Below, one piece after another: positions 20,480 to 30,783 of a stretch of DNA of 64,000 nucleotides. Origin of the DNA: Mayamaea pseudoterrestris (Eukaryota; Bacillariophyta; Bacillariophyceae; Sellaphorales; Sellaphoraceae); assembly GCA_027923505.1 (NCBI GenBank), contig BROI01000025.1, positions 186,001-250,000 of the forward strand, in the 5' to 3' direction. Position numbers and translations under genes: made by a program. Positions within the stretch are counted from its first letter, which is position 1; the number at the start of each line of letters is the position of its first letter. The notes beneath the pieces are model-generated. The model was given only the letters and a program-made list of their open reading frames with translations. It did no database searches and was not told the origin of the DNA.

Positions 20480-21703
20480 CTATGCATTGCTTATCTTTTG
20501 TTGAATCTTTAATAAATGTGCCCGCACGAGAAATTGCTGCTTGGCGCACTGTCGCACCTGCTTCAAGTGTTGCTCGCAGTCAAACTGACCTTGATACAAG
20601 GCGCGGTCCAAAAAGTAGAGTGCATCCGTGAGACTGGCGTTGGTGGCTTCCAAATCGAGCAGCTGCGCATCCTGCGCCGATACTGGAACAGCTTCGACCT
20701 TGTTTGCAGATGCATCGGCATGTTGTTCTTGCATTTCAGCAGCATGCTCCAACCAAGCTTGTATATCCAATATACGCTGCTCCGTCACTGCCAAGTGCTC
20801 GGTCAGCTCCGTTTTGGCCTTGGTCAGAAACTCGAGTTGCCGCAATATCTTTTGCTCGTGCGCCCACTCCAAACGCTTTTCGTCGCGAGCATCCGCCTGC
20901 ATGTGCGCCTGCATGTCACTCATTTGCTGCAGCAAGTAGCGCCGCATCTTGTCATCCAGCTGACTCTTTAGCAAGACTAATCGTTCCTGTTCCTGCTGTT
21001 GCGACTTTTGGCGGCTCGCATGATTGGTGGCTGCGGCGCGCTCCTCGGCTTCGAGGCGACGCGCCAACTCGGCCGCCTCGTTGGCTTCGGCAATGGCCAC
21101 TTGCAGCAAGGCTTCCTGGACGCCGTCGTCGTCGTTACTATTCACAGGCAGCGGAGGAGGAGGATTTGGCTGCCATGACGATGATGATAGAGTCGTTGTC
21201 GACGCCGCAGATGTCGCCTGCACGGGCGGCGGCGGCGACAATCGCTCGGAACCAGCTGCAGCGGCGCGCGTAAAGACTGGCGGATCATTGGAAAAGACGC
21301 TGGACATGACCACCACCAGCTCGATCAAATTATGCGTCATTTTGTTCCACTCATGCAAATACGGCAAGTAGACTTTGCCAGTCGAGTCCACGTGCTTGTG
21401 ATTCTGCTTCAAATACATGTTGGGACTCGCCAATCGCACGTAGCATGCCGGCGGCTGGTTTGGATATTTCGGCGGAAGAAATATATCCATCAGTAGTTGA
21501 TACGTGTTACCGCGAAAGTGCATGGCGATCGTTCCCTGCAGCGTCATGACGTTAATATTATCCAGTAGACAGGGAGTGGGAGTCAAGTGCGCCCCGACGC
21601 TGGATCCAAGAAGCGACGCCGCGTCGCGATCGACGCGAGCCGGATCGCGGTACACTCCGCCGAGGCGAGTCAAGACACTAGTAACGCGGGGATCGTGTAC
21701 CAT
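20480..21703 (-). CDS. TSG101/Vps23-like ESCRT-I subunit
   Basis: 407 residues, single exon, starting at the ATG at 21703 (MVHDPRVTSVLTRLGGVY). An in-frame ATG at 21781 would add 26 residues not expected in the family. Residues 1-145 are a UEV domain: the inactive E2 fold with RGNTYQLLMDIFLPPKYPNQ, GKVYLPYLHEWN and NDPPVFTR, matching TSG101. It has no catalytic cysteine at the E2 position and should bind ubiquitin and PTAP-like peptides. A Pro-rich linker and a long coiled coil follow. The end (ASLTDALYFLDRALYQGQFD...KQQFLVRAHLLKIQQKI) is the steadiness box that assembles with other ESCRT-I subunits. Role: sorting ubiquitinated cargo into multivesicular bodies. Confidence 0.93.
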   Translation of the reverse strand: MVHDPRVTSVLTRLGGVYRDPARVDRDAASLLGSSVGAHLTPTPCLLDNINVMTLQGTIAMHFRGNTYQLLMDIFLPPKYPNQPPACYVRLASPNMYLKQNHKHVDSTGKVYLPYLHEWNKMTHNLIELVVVMSSVFSNDPPVFTRAAAAGSERLSPPPPVQATSAASTTTLSSSSWQPNPPPPLPVNSNDDDGVQEALLQVAIAEANEAAELARRLEAEERAAATNHASRQKSQQQEQERLVLLKSQLDDKMRRYLLQQMSDMQAHMQADARDEKRLEWAHEQKILRQLEFLTKAKTELTEHLAVTEQRILDIQAWLEHAAEMQEQHADASANKVEAVPVSAQDAQLLDLEATNASLTDALYFLDRALYQGQFDCEQHLKQVRQCAKQQFLVRAHLLKIQQKISNA

Positions 21704-22005
21704 TATACTTTGGTAGAGCAAGGAGTGGAAGGAGGCGCAACGACGAAGAGTGTTCCATGGTGATGGAGAAGCACCTTTCATAACCTCTGCGACATATCTT
21801 GTGTTTTCATTCGCGCTGATTCGTTTTACTATAGCCCCAATGTCGTTGCCCCTTGGCCGGCTGACGCGCTTGACCTCCGATGCTCATCGTTTTCGCAAAA
21901 CTTGCTGCACCATTTCCATCATATTCACGGCTCTCTTCATCTCCATTAAGAGTCACCATCTTGCCATTTCTTCATATTATATAGTAATAAATTTTCGATT
22001 GAAGA
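21704..22005. other. Divergent intergenic region
   Basis: It separates TSG101 (minus) from the first secreted-array gene (plus). A weaker form of the shared element, ctctgcgacatat, lies at 21785-21797. The last 60 bases before 22006 are A/T-rich. Confidence 0.4.
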
Positions 22006-23088
22006 ATGCGCGTCGAACTAGCCGCCGCGACGCTCGCATTGCCGTCCATGGTGGGAGCTGCCAAGCTGCTTCCGAGCAGGCACCGACGAGCTGCCATCGG
22101 AGGCGTTTCGCAACAGCGCAGTCACAATCAGCAGCAGCCTCTATGGAAACGCGAGTCGCTCCGTGCAACGTCCAGTAAAGTCTCGACTGCCAATCACAAT
22201 GAACCAGACGTTGGCATATTGTCGCCACAAGCACTGACGCAACGACACTTGCAAAACCAAAGTAACGACACCAACGTCATTGACCTTTGTGCGCTGCTAG
22301 ACGCGGAGGACCAAACCGTTTGCGACTGCAGCAACTGGAACGTGTTGGTCGGCTCGTTTGACTGTCAGCTGTACAATGGAAACTCGTACTGCTTTGAGGA
22401 ATACATTGCGAATGGCGTCTGCGGAACCGTTTCCTTTGGAGTAGACAGTGATGGCACGGACGTTTCGATTGAATATTGCGTCGCAACAACAAAGCCGTCC
22501 GTTCATTCCTACTGCACCAAGTATTCCATGTCGACGGATGGTTTCGTCAGCAGTCAGGGTGACTTTGGAGGAGCGGCTGGCAACTGCACCCTGACGGTGG
22601 ATGGCGACGAGTGCAACGCGTGCATGATTCAGACGGATTGCATTGATTTCAATGGAACTTCTCATCCTGGTCCAGGTATGTTTTGTTCTTGACTGTGAGA
22701 ATATGCAAGCATATCGCATGAGCTTTTGCGAAATCTAATCATACTTGTTCACCTCCTGTAAATTGCAGGCCCGTTTGACTGCAGCAACACTGCTGCTGGC
22801 ACAACCGGAAACCAATGCTTGGAGGACTTTCCATTTCCATTGTTTGATCCAAATGCAACTGCCACTACGTCAAATAGTGGAGGAGCAGGAACGAATGGCA
22901 ATTCCGGCAGTGATAATGGCCAAGCTCCGGCGACGTCACCCACAACTGAAACAGAAAATAATGGCGGTTCCAGTACTCCAGCTGGCGTTGAAACAGTGAC
23001 GGAGAATAGCGCCGCTTGGCAAGCTTTCTCGACCAGCACTGCGGTGCTTGCTGCGACTGGCCTGCTTGCTGTCGTGACATTTTGGTAA
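22006..23088 (+). CDS. Secreted Cys-rich GPI-type protein, family A (copy 1)
   Basis: Exons 22006-22675 and 22769-23088, phase-1 intron of 93 bases; 329 residues. An N-terminal signal peptide (MRVELAAATLALPSMVGA) is followed by a propeptide-like basic stretch. A Cys-rich domain runs from LCALLDAEDQTVCDCSNW through FDCQLYNGNSYCFEEY, SIEYCVATTKPSVHSYC, CTLTVDGDECNACMIQTDC to FDCSNT. An Asn/Gly/Ser/Thr linker and a C-terminal hydrophobic tail (VLAATGLLAVVTFW) are typical of GPI attachment. It is a paralogue of the gene at 25401, with the same layout and intron position. The function is unknown; it is probably a cell-surface protein. Confidence 0.85.
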
Positions 23089-23372
23089 ACGCCAAGTCAC
23101 TAAAAGCAATCTATGTGAGGGGAAAGCGTTTTGTTTGACCTAAAAAAGTAAACACACCTTATCTGTTTAATAATAATCTGCGTCAAACAATCGTTTCTCT
23201 GTAAGGATTACAACGAGTCCAAATCAGTTTTCCTGCGATGATAACAAGCATTGAATTGTACCGGTGCGACTATGAATACGGTGTCAATACATCGTGAATG
23301 CCATCTGCCGATCCAGCTTGTTCCATCACGTTCGCTGCCCTCACAATTTCGCATGCAGCAACCATATCCATC

Positions 23373-23954
23373 ATGATGCTCAACCACTCCATTTTCCTGT
23401 GTGCTACACTTCTCTTGATATCGGTTGATGCCCATGATTCATCGTACAACTGCGCCGCTGGGACCATTGAGTCTACCGACATTTCCAGGGCAACACTCCA
23501 CCTTCAGGAAGCCATTTCATCGCGGCTCCAAGCTTGCGAATCCAACAACGGTACCGAATGTCCCATTTACGACATGTTTGAAAGTAACTACGCGGAATCG
23601 TCCTGTCAACAAGAAACTGGTGTATCCTACAGGACGAATTTAGTTAGACTCACGTGGTCTTGCCAGGATTCAACCCCCGGCGACAAGGCATCCATTTACG
23701 TTGAATATGGCAGCTGCTCTGACTCAAACTGTACTGCCCAATCTAATCATTCGATTTGGGAGGAATCGTTTGCCAACATGAGTGCGAGTCTCAATGATGG
23801 ATTGCCTTCCGGCGTGTCTTGCAACTACACAATTTATAAGGCAGAAGCGAATGCAGATGCTGGTGCAGAATCGGGTGCAGGTGCAGGTTTTTTGCTTCAT
23901 GTTGCGATTGCGACGACATTTATTGCAGCGATAGTTACCATGCTTGCCACATAG
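23373..23954 (+). CDS. Secreted Cys-rich GPI-type protein, family B (copy 1)
   Basis: 193 residues from the ATG at 23373. An upstream in-frame ATG at 23298 would place 25 residues ahead of the signal peptide and is less likely. A signal peptide (MMLNHSIFLCATLLLISVDA) precedes a Cys-rich domain (YNCAAGTIESTDISRATLHL, then LVRLTWSCQD, SIYVEYGSCSDSNC, SLNDGLPSGVSCNYTIY). Several N-glycosylation sequons are present. It ends with a small-residue linker and the hydrophobic tail LHVAIATTFIAAIVTMLAT, as for GPI anchoring. It is closely related to the next gene, at 24308. No known domain is recognised. Confidence 0.8.
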   Translation: MMLNHSIFLCATLLLISVDAHDSSYNCAAGTIESTDISRATLHLQEAISSRLQACESNNGTECPIYDMFESNYAESSCQQETGVSYRTNLVRLTWSCQDSTPGDKASIYVEYGSCSDSNCTAQSNHSIWEESFANMSASLNDGLPSGVSCNYTIYKAEANADAGAESGAGAGFLLHVAIATTFIAAIVTMLAT

Positions 23955-24307
23955 AGAATGCAACTGATAAAACCATTGGAGTGCGTCTTGATTAGTGCAA
24001 GCCACGGGCATGGCTGATATGAACTACTTGTGCAGCGTAAATGTGGCATTAACGGACTTGTTGTCACAATTTTGATTCATTCATACTGTATATAGTAAAA
24101 TTGGCTTGTAATATTGCAGCTCCAATAGTTATAAAGTGTGTATGTGTGTACTTGGGTTTGCAGGACAAAGGTAGTTGTAGTACCGGTACGATGCGTTTTG
24201 CATTTGCGAGTGCACGCGAGAATTCGAGCTTCCAACGTGTTCCCGTCCCTATTGAACTGTTGATCAAAACAGCTTCTCCAAGTCAGTGTTGAACCGCACA
24301 AATTGAA

Positions 24308-24901
24308 ATGATGCGCTACATTCTCCGCCTCCTTGCTCCTCTCGCTGTGCTGATTGTGGGAGTCAATTCTCAAACCAATTGCACCGTTGGCAAGATTCAA
24401 CAGGCCGACATCGTCAATGCAACCATTGGCCTTCAGGAACTTGTCGCTATGCAACTTGATATTTGCGCCTCCGACGACACTCCATACGCCTGCAACCACG
24501 AGGCGATACAGGATGGATTTGAAACGTCTTATAACGTGTGGGTAGCGTCGTGCGACGAATATAACAATCAATCGAGATCGATTGATCTCATTACCCTTAC
24601 CTGGACTTGCAAGAACTCGAGCCAGGCCACAAATGCACTTGTCACTATCAACTACAGTACTTGTGAGGGAACTGGAAGCTGCTCCCATCAAAACGCACGA
24701 TCAACATGGGAAGCTTCCTTCGAAAACATGAAGAAAGCGCTCAATGATGAAGTGCCTTCTGGTTTGTCTTGCGACTACTCAAACTATGTCGAAAACTCGT
24801 TCAGTGATCAAGACTCGACCTCGACCTTGTCCTCGTCTGTTGCAGGCATGACAATTTACGCGTGGTCTACGGCTTTGGTTGTAATGCTTGTACTGTACTA
24901 A
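24308..24901 (+). CDS. Secreted Cys-rich GPI-type protein, family B (copy 2)
   Basis: 197 residues, single exon. Signal peptide MMRYILRLLAPLAVLIVGVN, then a domain collinear with family B copy 1: NCTVGKIQQADIVNATIGLQ, LITLTWTCKNSS, LVTINYSTCEG, and ALNDEVPSGLSCDYSNY. The matching TW-C-C, Y-S/G-C and PSG-SC motifs show common descent by duplication, but the two have diverged well beyond a recent copy. The C-terminal VAGMTIYAWSTALVVMLVLY fits a GPI signal. Probably extracellular; the partner is unknown. Confidence 0.8.
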   Translation: MMRYILRLLAPLAVLIVGVNSQTNCTVGKIQQADIVNATIGLQELVAMQLDICASDDTPYACNHEAIQDGFETSYNVWVASCDEYNNQSRSIDLITLTWTCKNSSQATNALVTINYSTCEGTGSCSHQNARSTWEASFENMKKALNDEVPSGLSCDYSNYVENSFSDQDSTSTLSSSVAGMTIYAWSTALVVMLVLY

Positions 24902-25400
24902 GGAACGGTAAAGACTTTCCGTTTGATGTAAAATGTGGGCCGGCGGGTGCATGCTGTCACTGTTTACCTCATTGCCTGTCGACAATGATAGCTACCGGTA
25001 TACAGGCGTTGAGTGCTCTAACGTTAGGCTTTAGGCCGTAACAATGTGTCGTAGCAGACTTGACAGATCTTGTTGTTAAGCATACTGTACTAGAAATCAC
25101 TCTCTCAAAACAATCTGTAGAGCTTTGATAGCATAGCATATCGGGATGCGGTGAAGACAAGGAAACAAACACACGATCAAAAAAGACACTTTTGCAGTCG
25201 TGTGAAAAAGTGTATACAGGATTGACCATAAGCCCTTTTCTCGAACGGGTCATTTTGCAGCGACACTGGATCATGAAATTGCACCGCGATGATCGTTTCA
25301 GTTTTTGAAATTCTGACATCCCAGTGAGCTTCCTGCCTGTTCCCGCGAAGAGTCAAAGGTTTGACTGTTACTTTTAATCTTTCATTCATTTGTCGAAACC

Positions 25401-26496
25401 ATGCGTGTTGCACTTGCCGTATCGATTGCTTTACCGTCCATTGTCGGCGCCAAGGTCTCGGCTTCAACGATCGATGGGAAGCGAGTCAGCAGAGGCCTGA
25501 TTGCCAAGCATTTAATCAACTCACCCGTTTGGAAGCATCAGACTTCTGAGGTAAGACGCGCCGAGAACATTCTGGATGACGACGCCGACAACAGTGATCC
25601 GGACGTTGGCATCTTGGCTCCACGCAGTTTGGAGGAGTTCCAGTCTCTCTTCAACGGGTTCAACAGCACTGGATTGGACTTTGATTTGTGTGATCTCGTG
25701 GGCGAAGGTTTTGGCGGAAAAACTTGCAACTGTGACAATTGGATGCTGTTCACTGGATCCATTTCTTGCGAGGGCGAGACGGAATGTTTTGATGAAGACG
25801 ACAAAGTATGTGGCACAACTTCTGTGAGCCTCGACACGGAAATGACTGGAGACTTTACACTTGAGTATTGCATCGACTTGACCAAGCCAGACAAACACAG
25901 CTACTGCATGCAGTATGCCGTTGCCGCGGAGAATGTATTCGGCAGCATGTTCTCCGACACGCAGCAGACAGGATCCTGTTCGCTGACGATTGACGGCACG
26001 CTCTGCAAGTCCTGCTCCGTTCAAACGGAGTGCACGGAAATGAATGATGGACTTCCTGTTGCTGGCTTGGGTAAGTTCTTGATAAGCCGATCACTGGCCG
26101 CGCGCATTCATATTCAAACTGACCCTCGTACATGCTTCTTCATACATCACAGGAGCGTTTGATTGCAGCAACACGAACGTTAAAACAAAAGGCAATCAGT
26201 GCGACGGCGACAGTCCCTTTCCAAGCATTGATATCACGAAACTGGCCATTTTCAGCGTGGATCAGGACTCGCTCTTTGGCGGCGGCGGCTTGGATGACGG
26301 CGGCGGCTTGGATGACGCATGGACCGCCAACAAGTTTTTCGATGACGACGACGGCTCAACTGCCAGCCCTACCGAGCAGGAATGGGAGGATGGAACTCGC
26401 GCCGCCACCAGTGGCTCTTGTAAAGGCTGGCGAATGACCTGGATGACGGGTGCTGTGCTGACTGGGCTCGTTGCGGGGGCGATCGGAATGGCTTGA
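25401..26496 (+). CDS. Secreted Cys-rich GPI-type protein, family A (copy 2)
   Basis: Exons 25401-26070 and 26153-26496, phase-1 intron of 82 bases; 337 residues. Signal peptide MRVALAVSIALPSIVGA and the domain LCDLVGEGFGGKTCNCDNW, CFDEDDKVCGTTSVSL, LEYCIDLTKPDKHSYC, SCSLTIDGTLCKSCSVQTEC match family A copy 1 block for block. The intron cuts the same Gly codon just before FDCSN, and both first exons happen to be 670 bases. The linker holds a GGGLDD tandem repeat and acidic residues, and the tail (MTGAVLTGLVAGAIGMA) is GPI-like. The function is unknown. Confidence 0.85.
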
Positions 26497-26910
26497 CGCG
26501 GCAATTCTTGTTCGCTTCTTATGTTAACATTTCGACTAAAACCTATTGTAATCATACTTTTGCATGCATATTTACATTTTGCAAGCCAAAACTGGAGTGA
26601 CATACAGGAAAAGACATATTTGGTTAACGTAGGTCAAGTATAGGAGCATTGTCGGGATGACTCGTCTGCTGTGAGCATGGCCTTTCATGCTATAACAACA
26701 ATTTGGCAATAATGTATGCAAGCTTTGTCTTGACATTAGCTTTTCTGCGCCTACGCAGTATCACTTGCCAGTTGTTGAATCTCTGCGTGCGCATGGGAAG
26801 ACTCGAACGCAATCAACATGAACACCAATTATGTACGTTTGTTGCCATTATAAAACTTATGACTTAATATTCTTTTTAATCATCTATATATAATCAAAAC
26901 GCACCATTCT
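26497..26910. other. Intergenic region between convergent genes
   Basis: The shared 3' flank of the secreted array and the C2 gene. It is A/T-rich, especially 26840-26900. I see no gene, tRNA or repeat. Confidence 0.5.
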
Positions 26911-28464
26911 CTACAACGAAACAAACTTGGCAGTCGCTGCTTCCCGCTGTCGCTGCCGATTCTCGTCGTCCGATTCATGTCGATGCACCGACCCATGGCC
27001 TTGTCCGCGATGCGAACTAATCAAGCTGCTCGTACCAACGCTCCACAGCGTGTTTCCCACGGCCAACACTCCCGACATGCCGGCCAATCCCGTCGTTCGC
27101 GCCGCCACCCACGCCAATCGTGCACTCAGCAGCGCTGGCATGGCGAGCTCACGACTGGCCGCCACGACGGGTGCGAGCAACTGACCCGTCGCTTGTCCCA
27201 GTGGCGTGGCCGACACCACGTCGAGTGGAAGCAGCGCCAAGTTTTGGGCAGCGTCCATCATGTTTTGACGCTCAATGACAAAGACGGCGTTGCGATGCAA
27301 GCGGACGCAAGCCTTGCTGCTGGAATGTCCACTTGTTGCAGTGCCTGCTAGCTCATACTCGCACAACAAGTAGGCTCCCCGACGTTCCAAAACAGCAAGT
27401 GGCTTGAGTGGAGGAAGCAATGGCCTGCACGTATTGTGCCAGGGACTGCGTCGGGCAAAGGCTTCCAGTGCAACGACATCCTTCACCTGCGGCTCAAGTC
27501 CGTGCGGCTGGTACGACACCAGGACACGCACCATGCCCGTACAGGGAGGCGGTTTGGGTGCATCTGCGGTGGACGATGCCTCCAAGTGGTCCTTCGAGTA
27601 GGCTGCAGCAGCCGACGACGATGAGGCAGCCTCCGCGTAGGCCAAGGCCTGCTGCTGCTCCACTTCCTCGGCTTGTCCATTCATACTAATGGGAACCCAA
27701 ACATCGCGGACTCCTGGCAACGCTTGTCCCGTGATTGTTTCTCCCAAGCAAAGTTCCGTCAAATCCAGCGTCCCAACACCCAACAATCGTGCGTTCGCTC
27801 CCGGAAATAGACTCTCCACAGCCGTGGCGTCCTCCTCGACTCGAATCTTTAGTAATATTCGCTGTCCATCCTGCATGACACCCTTGCGCAAGGGAAATTC
27901 AAACTCGCAATTGTCCCACACGGGAGAATTGTCACTCGGAACGACGGGCGATGACGCCGAGTAAGCCGACGACGACTTTTTGCCGGAGGTAGTGTGCGTC
28001 GTGGTGCGGGCTGCTGGCTTCTTGTCCAAATCCTCGCGCGATAACGTCGTCTTGGACGGATGGTTTCCGCCACCAGCACTACTCTGCTTTGACTCATGCA
28101 TGTATTCAAACTCCAATGTAAAGTTGCAAAAGGCCGAAACGGCGCCATGCGCCTTGCTCAGCTTCAAGTGCCGCACCGCAGGAAGCGCCAAGGCGCTCCA
28201 GTAGCTTCGCTGCAAGTCGGCCGCCTCCAGCAAGCGCACCCGAAAACTTCCAATCCAGCCACGCTGATGGTGCAGCTGGCGGTAGGGACAATCCCGAAAG
28301 GCTTTGGAATGGTCCCAGTGTATCAAATCGGCGTGGTGCTGCGTGCTGCGGCGCGCCTTGGTGGCTTCGTACGTGCTGTTGGTGGTTGATGGACTGTTGA
28401 GAATGTTGCTGCTGCGCGCGTTAGAGTCATGCTGATTGGAGTCTTCGTAATTAGAGTAAGACAT
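26911..28464 (-). CDS. C2-domain protein
   Basis: 517 residues, single exon. After a disordered start the protein has WIGSFRVRLLEAADLQRSYW, then NSPVWDNCEFEFPLRKGV, RILLKIRVEEDATAVES and LLGVGTLDLTEL. That is the strand order of a C2 domain with the typical D/N-P-x-W turn, interrupted by a Ser/Lys-rich loop. A second block (GMVRVLVSYQPHGLEPQVKDVVALEAFARR) links to a beta-rich region (GAYLLCEYEL, FVIERQNMM) and an Ala-rich helical C-terminus with possible membrane affinity. C2 domains bind phospholipid, often with calcium. Calcium ligands are not clearly complete here, so membrane association is the safer inference. Confidence 0.75.
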   Translation of the reverse strand: MSYSNYEDSNQHDSNARSSNILNSPSTTNSTYEATKARRSTQHHADLIHWDHSKAFRDCPYRQLHHQRGWIGSFRVRLLEAADLQRSYWSALALPAVRHLKLSKAHGAVSAFCNFTLEFEYMHESKQSSAGGGNHPSKTTLSREDLDKKPAARTTTHTTSGKKSSSAYSASSPVVPSDNSPVWDNCEFEFPLRKGVMQDGQRILLKIRVEEDATAVESLFPGANARLLGVGTLDLTELCLGETITGQALPGVRDVWVPISMNGQAEEVEQQQALAYAEAASSSSAAAAYSKDHLEASSTADAPKPPPCTGMVRVLVSYQPHGLEPQVKDVVALEAFARRSPWHNTCRPLLPPLKPLAVLERRGAYLLCEYELAGTATSGHSSSKACVRLHRNAVFVIERQNMMDAAQNLALLPLDVVSATPLGQATGQLLAPVVAASRELAMPALLSARLAWVAARTTGLAGMSGVLAVGNTLWSVGTSSLISSHRGQGHGSVHRHESDDENRQRQREAATAKFVSL

Positions 28465-29042
28465 TGTTCTTGTTAATTGCTAAGTAGGTTGAGTCAATTT
28501 GTTACCGTAGTATAAGATTCAAAAGAAGACGGGAAAGAGCAATGTATGAGAGCGGCGAAACGCCATGGTGATGATGCAAATCGAATGATGTCGTCGTCCA
28601 TTCAAAGTGTCGCACCGCTAATGCTATCGCAGCGCGACTAGAGACAGTTTGCAGACCTGTTTCAGCGACAAGCTCGGTAACGTTAGCTACCTTTATAGAC
28701 AGGTTGAGTCAAAAAATTTATGTGCATGCGGACAAGCGCAAGATAGACTGACCGTAGCATCTCATCATGAAACGCCGCTGCTCTTGTGCAAGGTCGCGAA
28801 TCGGCACGAGAATCTACACCAAATCTGCGGAATTGCTTCATCTTAACGCGTCCAACTTATCTACACACTCACTACTTAGAAGCTGCAGCATTAATGACAT
28901 GTATGTGTGCACTATTTTGTTTGTAAAGTAGTATTGAAATTGCAGACTTGAAAGCCGCGCGCTGAACGATCTTGTCGCCAAACACTTCGTACAGAACGGA
29001 AGGCCTGCCGACATTTGATCATGTCCGCTGCAAACACCATAT
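28465..29042. other. Intergenic region with a promoter-like element
   Basis: Bases 28606-28620, read on the minus strand, give tagcggtgcgacact, a copy of the shared element about 140 bases before the C2 gene start. The rest is the 5' flank of that gene and the 3' flank of the gene ending at 29043. No gene is supported. Confidence 0.45.
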
Positions 29043-30239
29043 TTACACCATCATGACATCCGCTTGATTCTGAATCACGGTAGGTTGGTCCGTCGACTCG
29101 ATTGCCACTACACTGTCCATGACTTCCGACTCCAAACTGGCGCGGTGCGGTTCCGGAAAGCACTGGAGAATGACACCAAAGCATGCCAGCGAAACGCTCA
29201 GCATCAAGAGACTTGGAAAGATTTGCTCACGCATGTCCAAAACAATGTCAATCAAGATCCAGGCCAAGCAAATTCCAATGAGACTAAAGAAGACATAGTA
29301 TGATTCCATGCGGATAAAGGTCTTGTCATTGGAGGAGTCATCGTCCATGCGCGCATGATCCGATGTCAAGAGGCGTAAACTCAAGCACCCACAAAAGGTG
29401 ACGGCAACGGTGCTAATGCTCCAAACAAGTGAAAAGACAATGACATTGTCCAACAGTGGTTCCGTCATTTGGTTCTTCCATAGAGCAAAACTGAGAAAGA
29501 ACTGGGAGCACAGTCCTGCGAGTAATCCCAAAGTTCCGGCAATGAGCTGGTACGTGTTCATGAGACTGCTGTCGCGAGTAGCATTGCTGTCGGTTTGATC
29601 AATGTGATTGACTGCAGCGTAGGATCCATGCTCGTGACTTCCTCGCAGCATGCACTTGTAAAAAGCAAGATACGCGAATAGGCTGCCGCAGATTGTCGCG
29701 ACGCTCCACCATCCATGCAGTCCAGCCTTGACGAGACCGCTCGGACTGACGCGAAAGACATCAATGACAATCCAAGTGAGACTGATGGTAAGAAGCGCTC
29801 CAATGATATGATGCGCCTCCATTTGAAAGGTAGCATCCATCCACGCGCGCGATTGCTGCATTGACATGGCGACAGTCTTGGTCACGTTTCGTACTAAAAG
29901 CAGCATGCTCAAAAAGACCATGGCGCAAGTCGCCATGCTCCAGCCCAAGGAGAAGAAAACGACGCGCTCGGCCGACTGCGTCATAATGGCGTCGCTCCAT
30001 AGAGCCAAGCTGAGAATGTACTGCGATAAAATGGCAATGGCGCATCCAGAAATAAAGCTGAGAGTTTTGAGGCGAGGCAAGAATGAAGATTCGAAGGTTT
30101 GTTGACTGTTATCGCTGTCGTGACTGCGAGGCAAGAGTGGTTCCGACATGCGGATCGAGGCATCAGCATCATCATTGGTGTCAGCGGAGATGGGCGCTTG
30201 GTAAAGAACGGCCGTGTAGGCGGCGGTTGGAAGAGACAT
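29043..30239 (-). CDS. Internally duplicated multi-pass membrane protein
   Basis: 398 residues from the ATG at 30239 (MSLPTAAYTAVLYQ). Frame upstream offers only a TTG. It has two similar halves of four hydrophobic segments. Half 1 has CAIAILSQYILSLALW, VVFFSLGWSMATCAMVFLSM, ALLTISLTWIVIDV and a fourth segment near WWSVATICGSLFAYLAF. Half 2 has GLLAGLCSQFFLSFALW, VIVFSLVWSISTVAVTFCG, FFSLIGICLAWILIDIV and LLMLSVSLACFGVIL. The repeated SQ..LS.ALW, FSL.WS and L.WI.ID motifs show an internal duplication. The termini are polar and probably cytosolic. I do not recognise the family; transporter or tetraspan-like roles are possible. Confidence 0.75.
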   Translation of the reverse strand: MSLPTAAYTAVLYQAPISADTNDDADASIRMSEPLLPRSHDSDNSQQTFESSFLPRLKTLSFISGCAIAILSQYILSLALWSDAIMTQSAERVVFFSLGWSMATCAMVFLSMLLLVRNVTKTVAMSMQQSRAWMDATFQMEAHHIIGALLTISLTWIVIDVFRVSPSGLVKAGLHGWWSVATICGSLFAYLAFYKCMLRGSHEHGSYAAVNHIDQTDSNATRDSSLMNTYQLIAGTLGLLAGLCSQFFLSFALWKNQMTEPLLDNVIVFSLVWSISTVAVTFCGCLSLRLLTSDHARMDDDSSNDKTFIRMESYYVFFSLIGICLAWILIDIVLDMREQIFPSLLMLSVSLACFGVILQCFPEPHRASLESEVMDSVVAIESTDQPTVIQNQADVMMV

Positions 30240-30783
30240 GATTGCAAGAGACTCCTGTATGTGAAGAAACAAAGGCTGCTTTGTACGGTCCTTGGTGTCG
30301 ATCGCAGTCGCAAGAAAAGACAAGAAGCAAGACGACCGGCGAGTCGTCGGTGCTGAAAATGAAATCGATCATTCGCTAATATCACGTGTCGCAGCGATGG
30401 TATCTAACGGGTTGACTGCTTAAGTACCGCTTCCGTGAAAACTCCTCAACGGCTGCTTGCAAATTCTCGCGCGGGGCGGGTCGACGAGAAAATGAGGCTG
30501 GACCATCTTTAACTTTATAATCCCGCGAACTGCAATTTAAGAGCACCTTGTGTAAGCTTACAAGAACTCATAAGTGGAAGCAGAAGTATGTGGTTTTCAA
30601 TTTATAGGAACGCTCGCAGGCGAAAGAATTTTGGATTTGATATGTTGTCGTTCCGGTACTCCATGCGACACGACATTTTTCGACACGACGACCATGGAGG
30701 GTTTGCCGACCTGCCTCGCAAGCCAAATCTCGCCAGCCATACCATCGAATCTGGCGCTAACATTGTAGTTTGAATAAAAGGTT
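30240..30783. other. Divergent intergenic region with promoter-like elements
   Basis: On the minus strand 30386-30404 reads as gcgacac preceded by accatcgct, a copy of the shared element about 150 bases before the 30239 start. The plus strand at 30654-30680 (ttccggtactccatgcgacacgacatt) resembles it before the GT32 gene. A 61-codon frame at 30588 has no support. Confidence 0.4.

Noticed and set aside
30588-30773. 61-codon frame before the GT32 gene
   Set aside because: Out of context with the GT32 start, no domain and no splice that joins it in frame. Probably 5' untranslated sequence.
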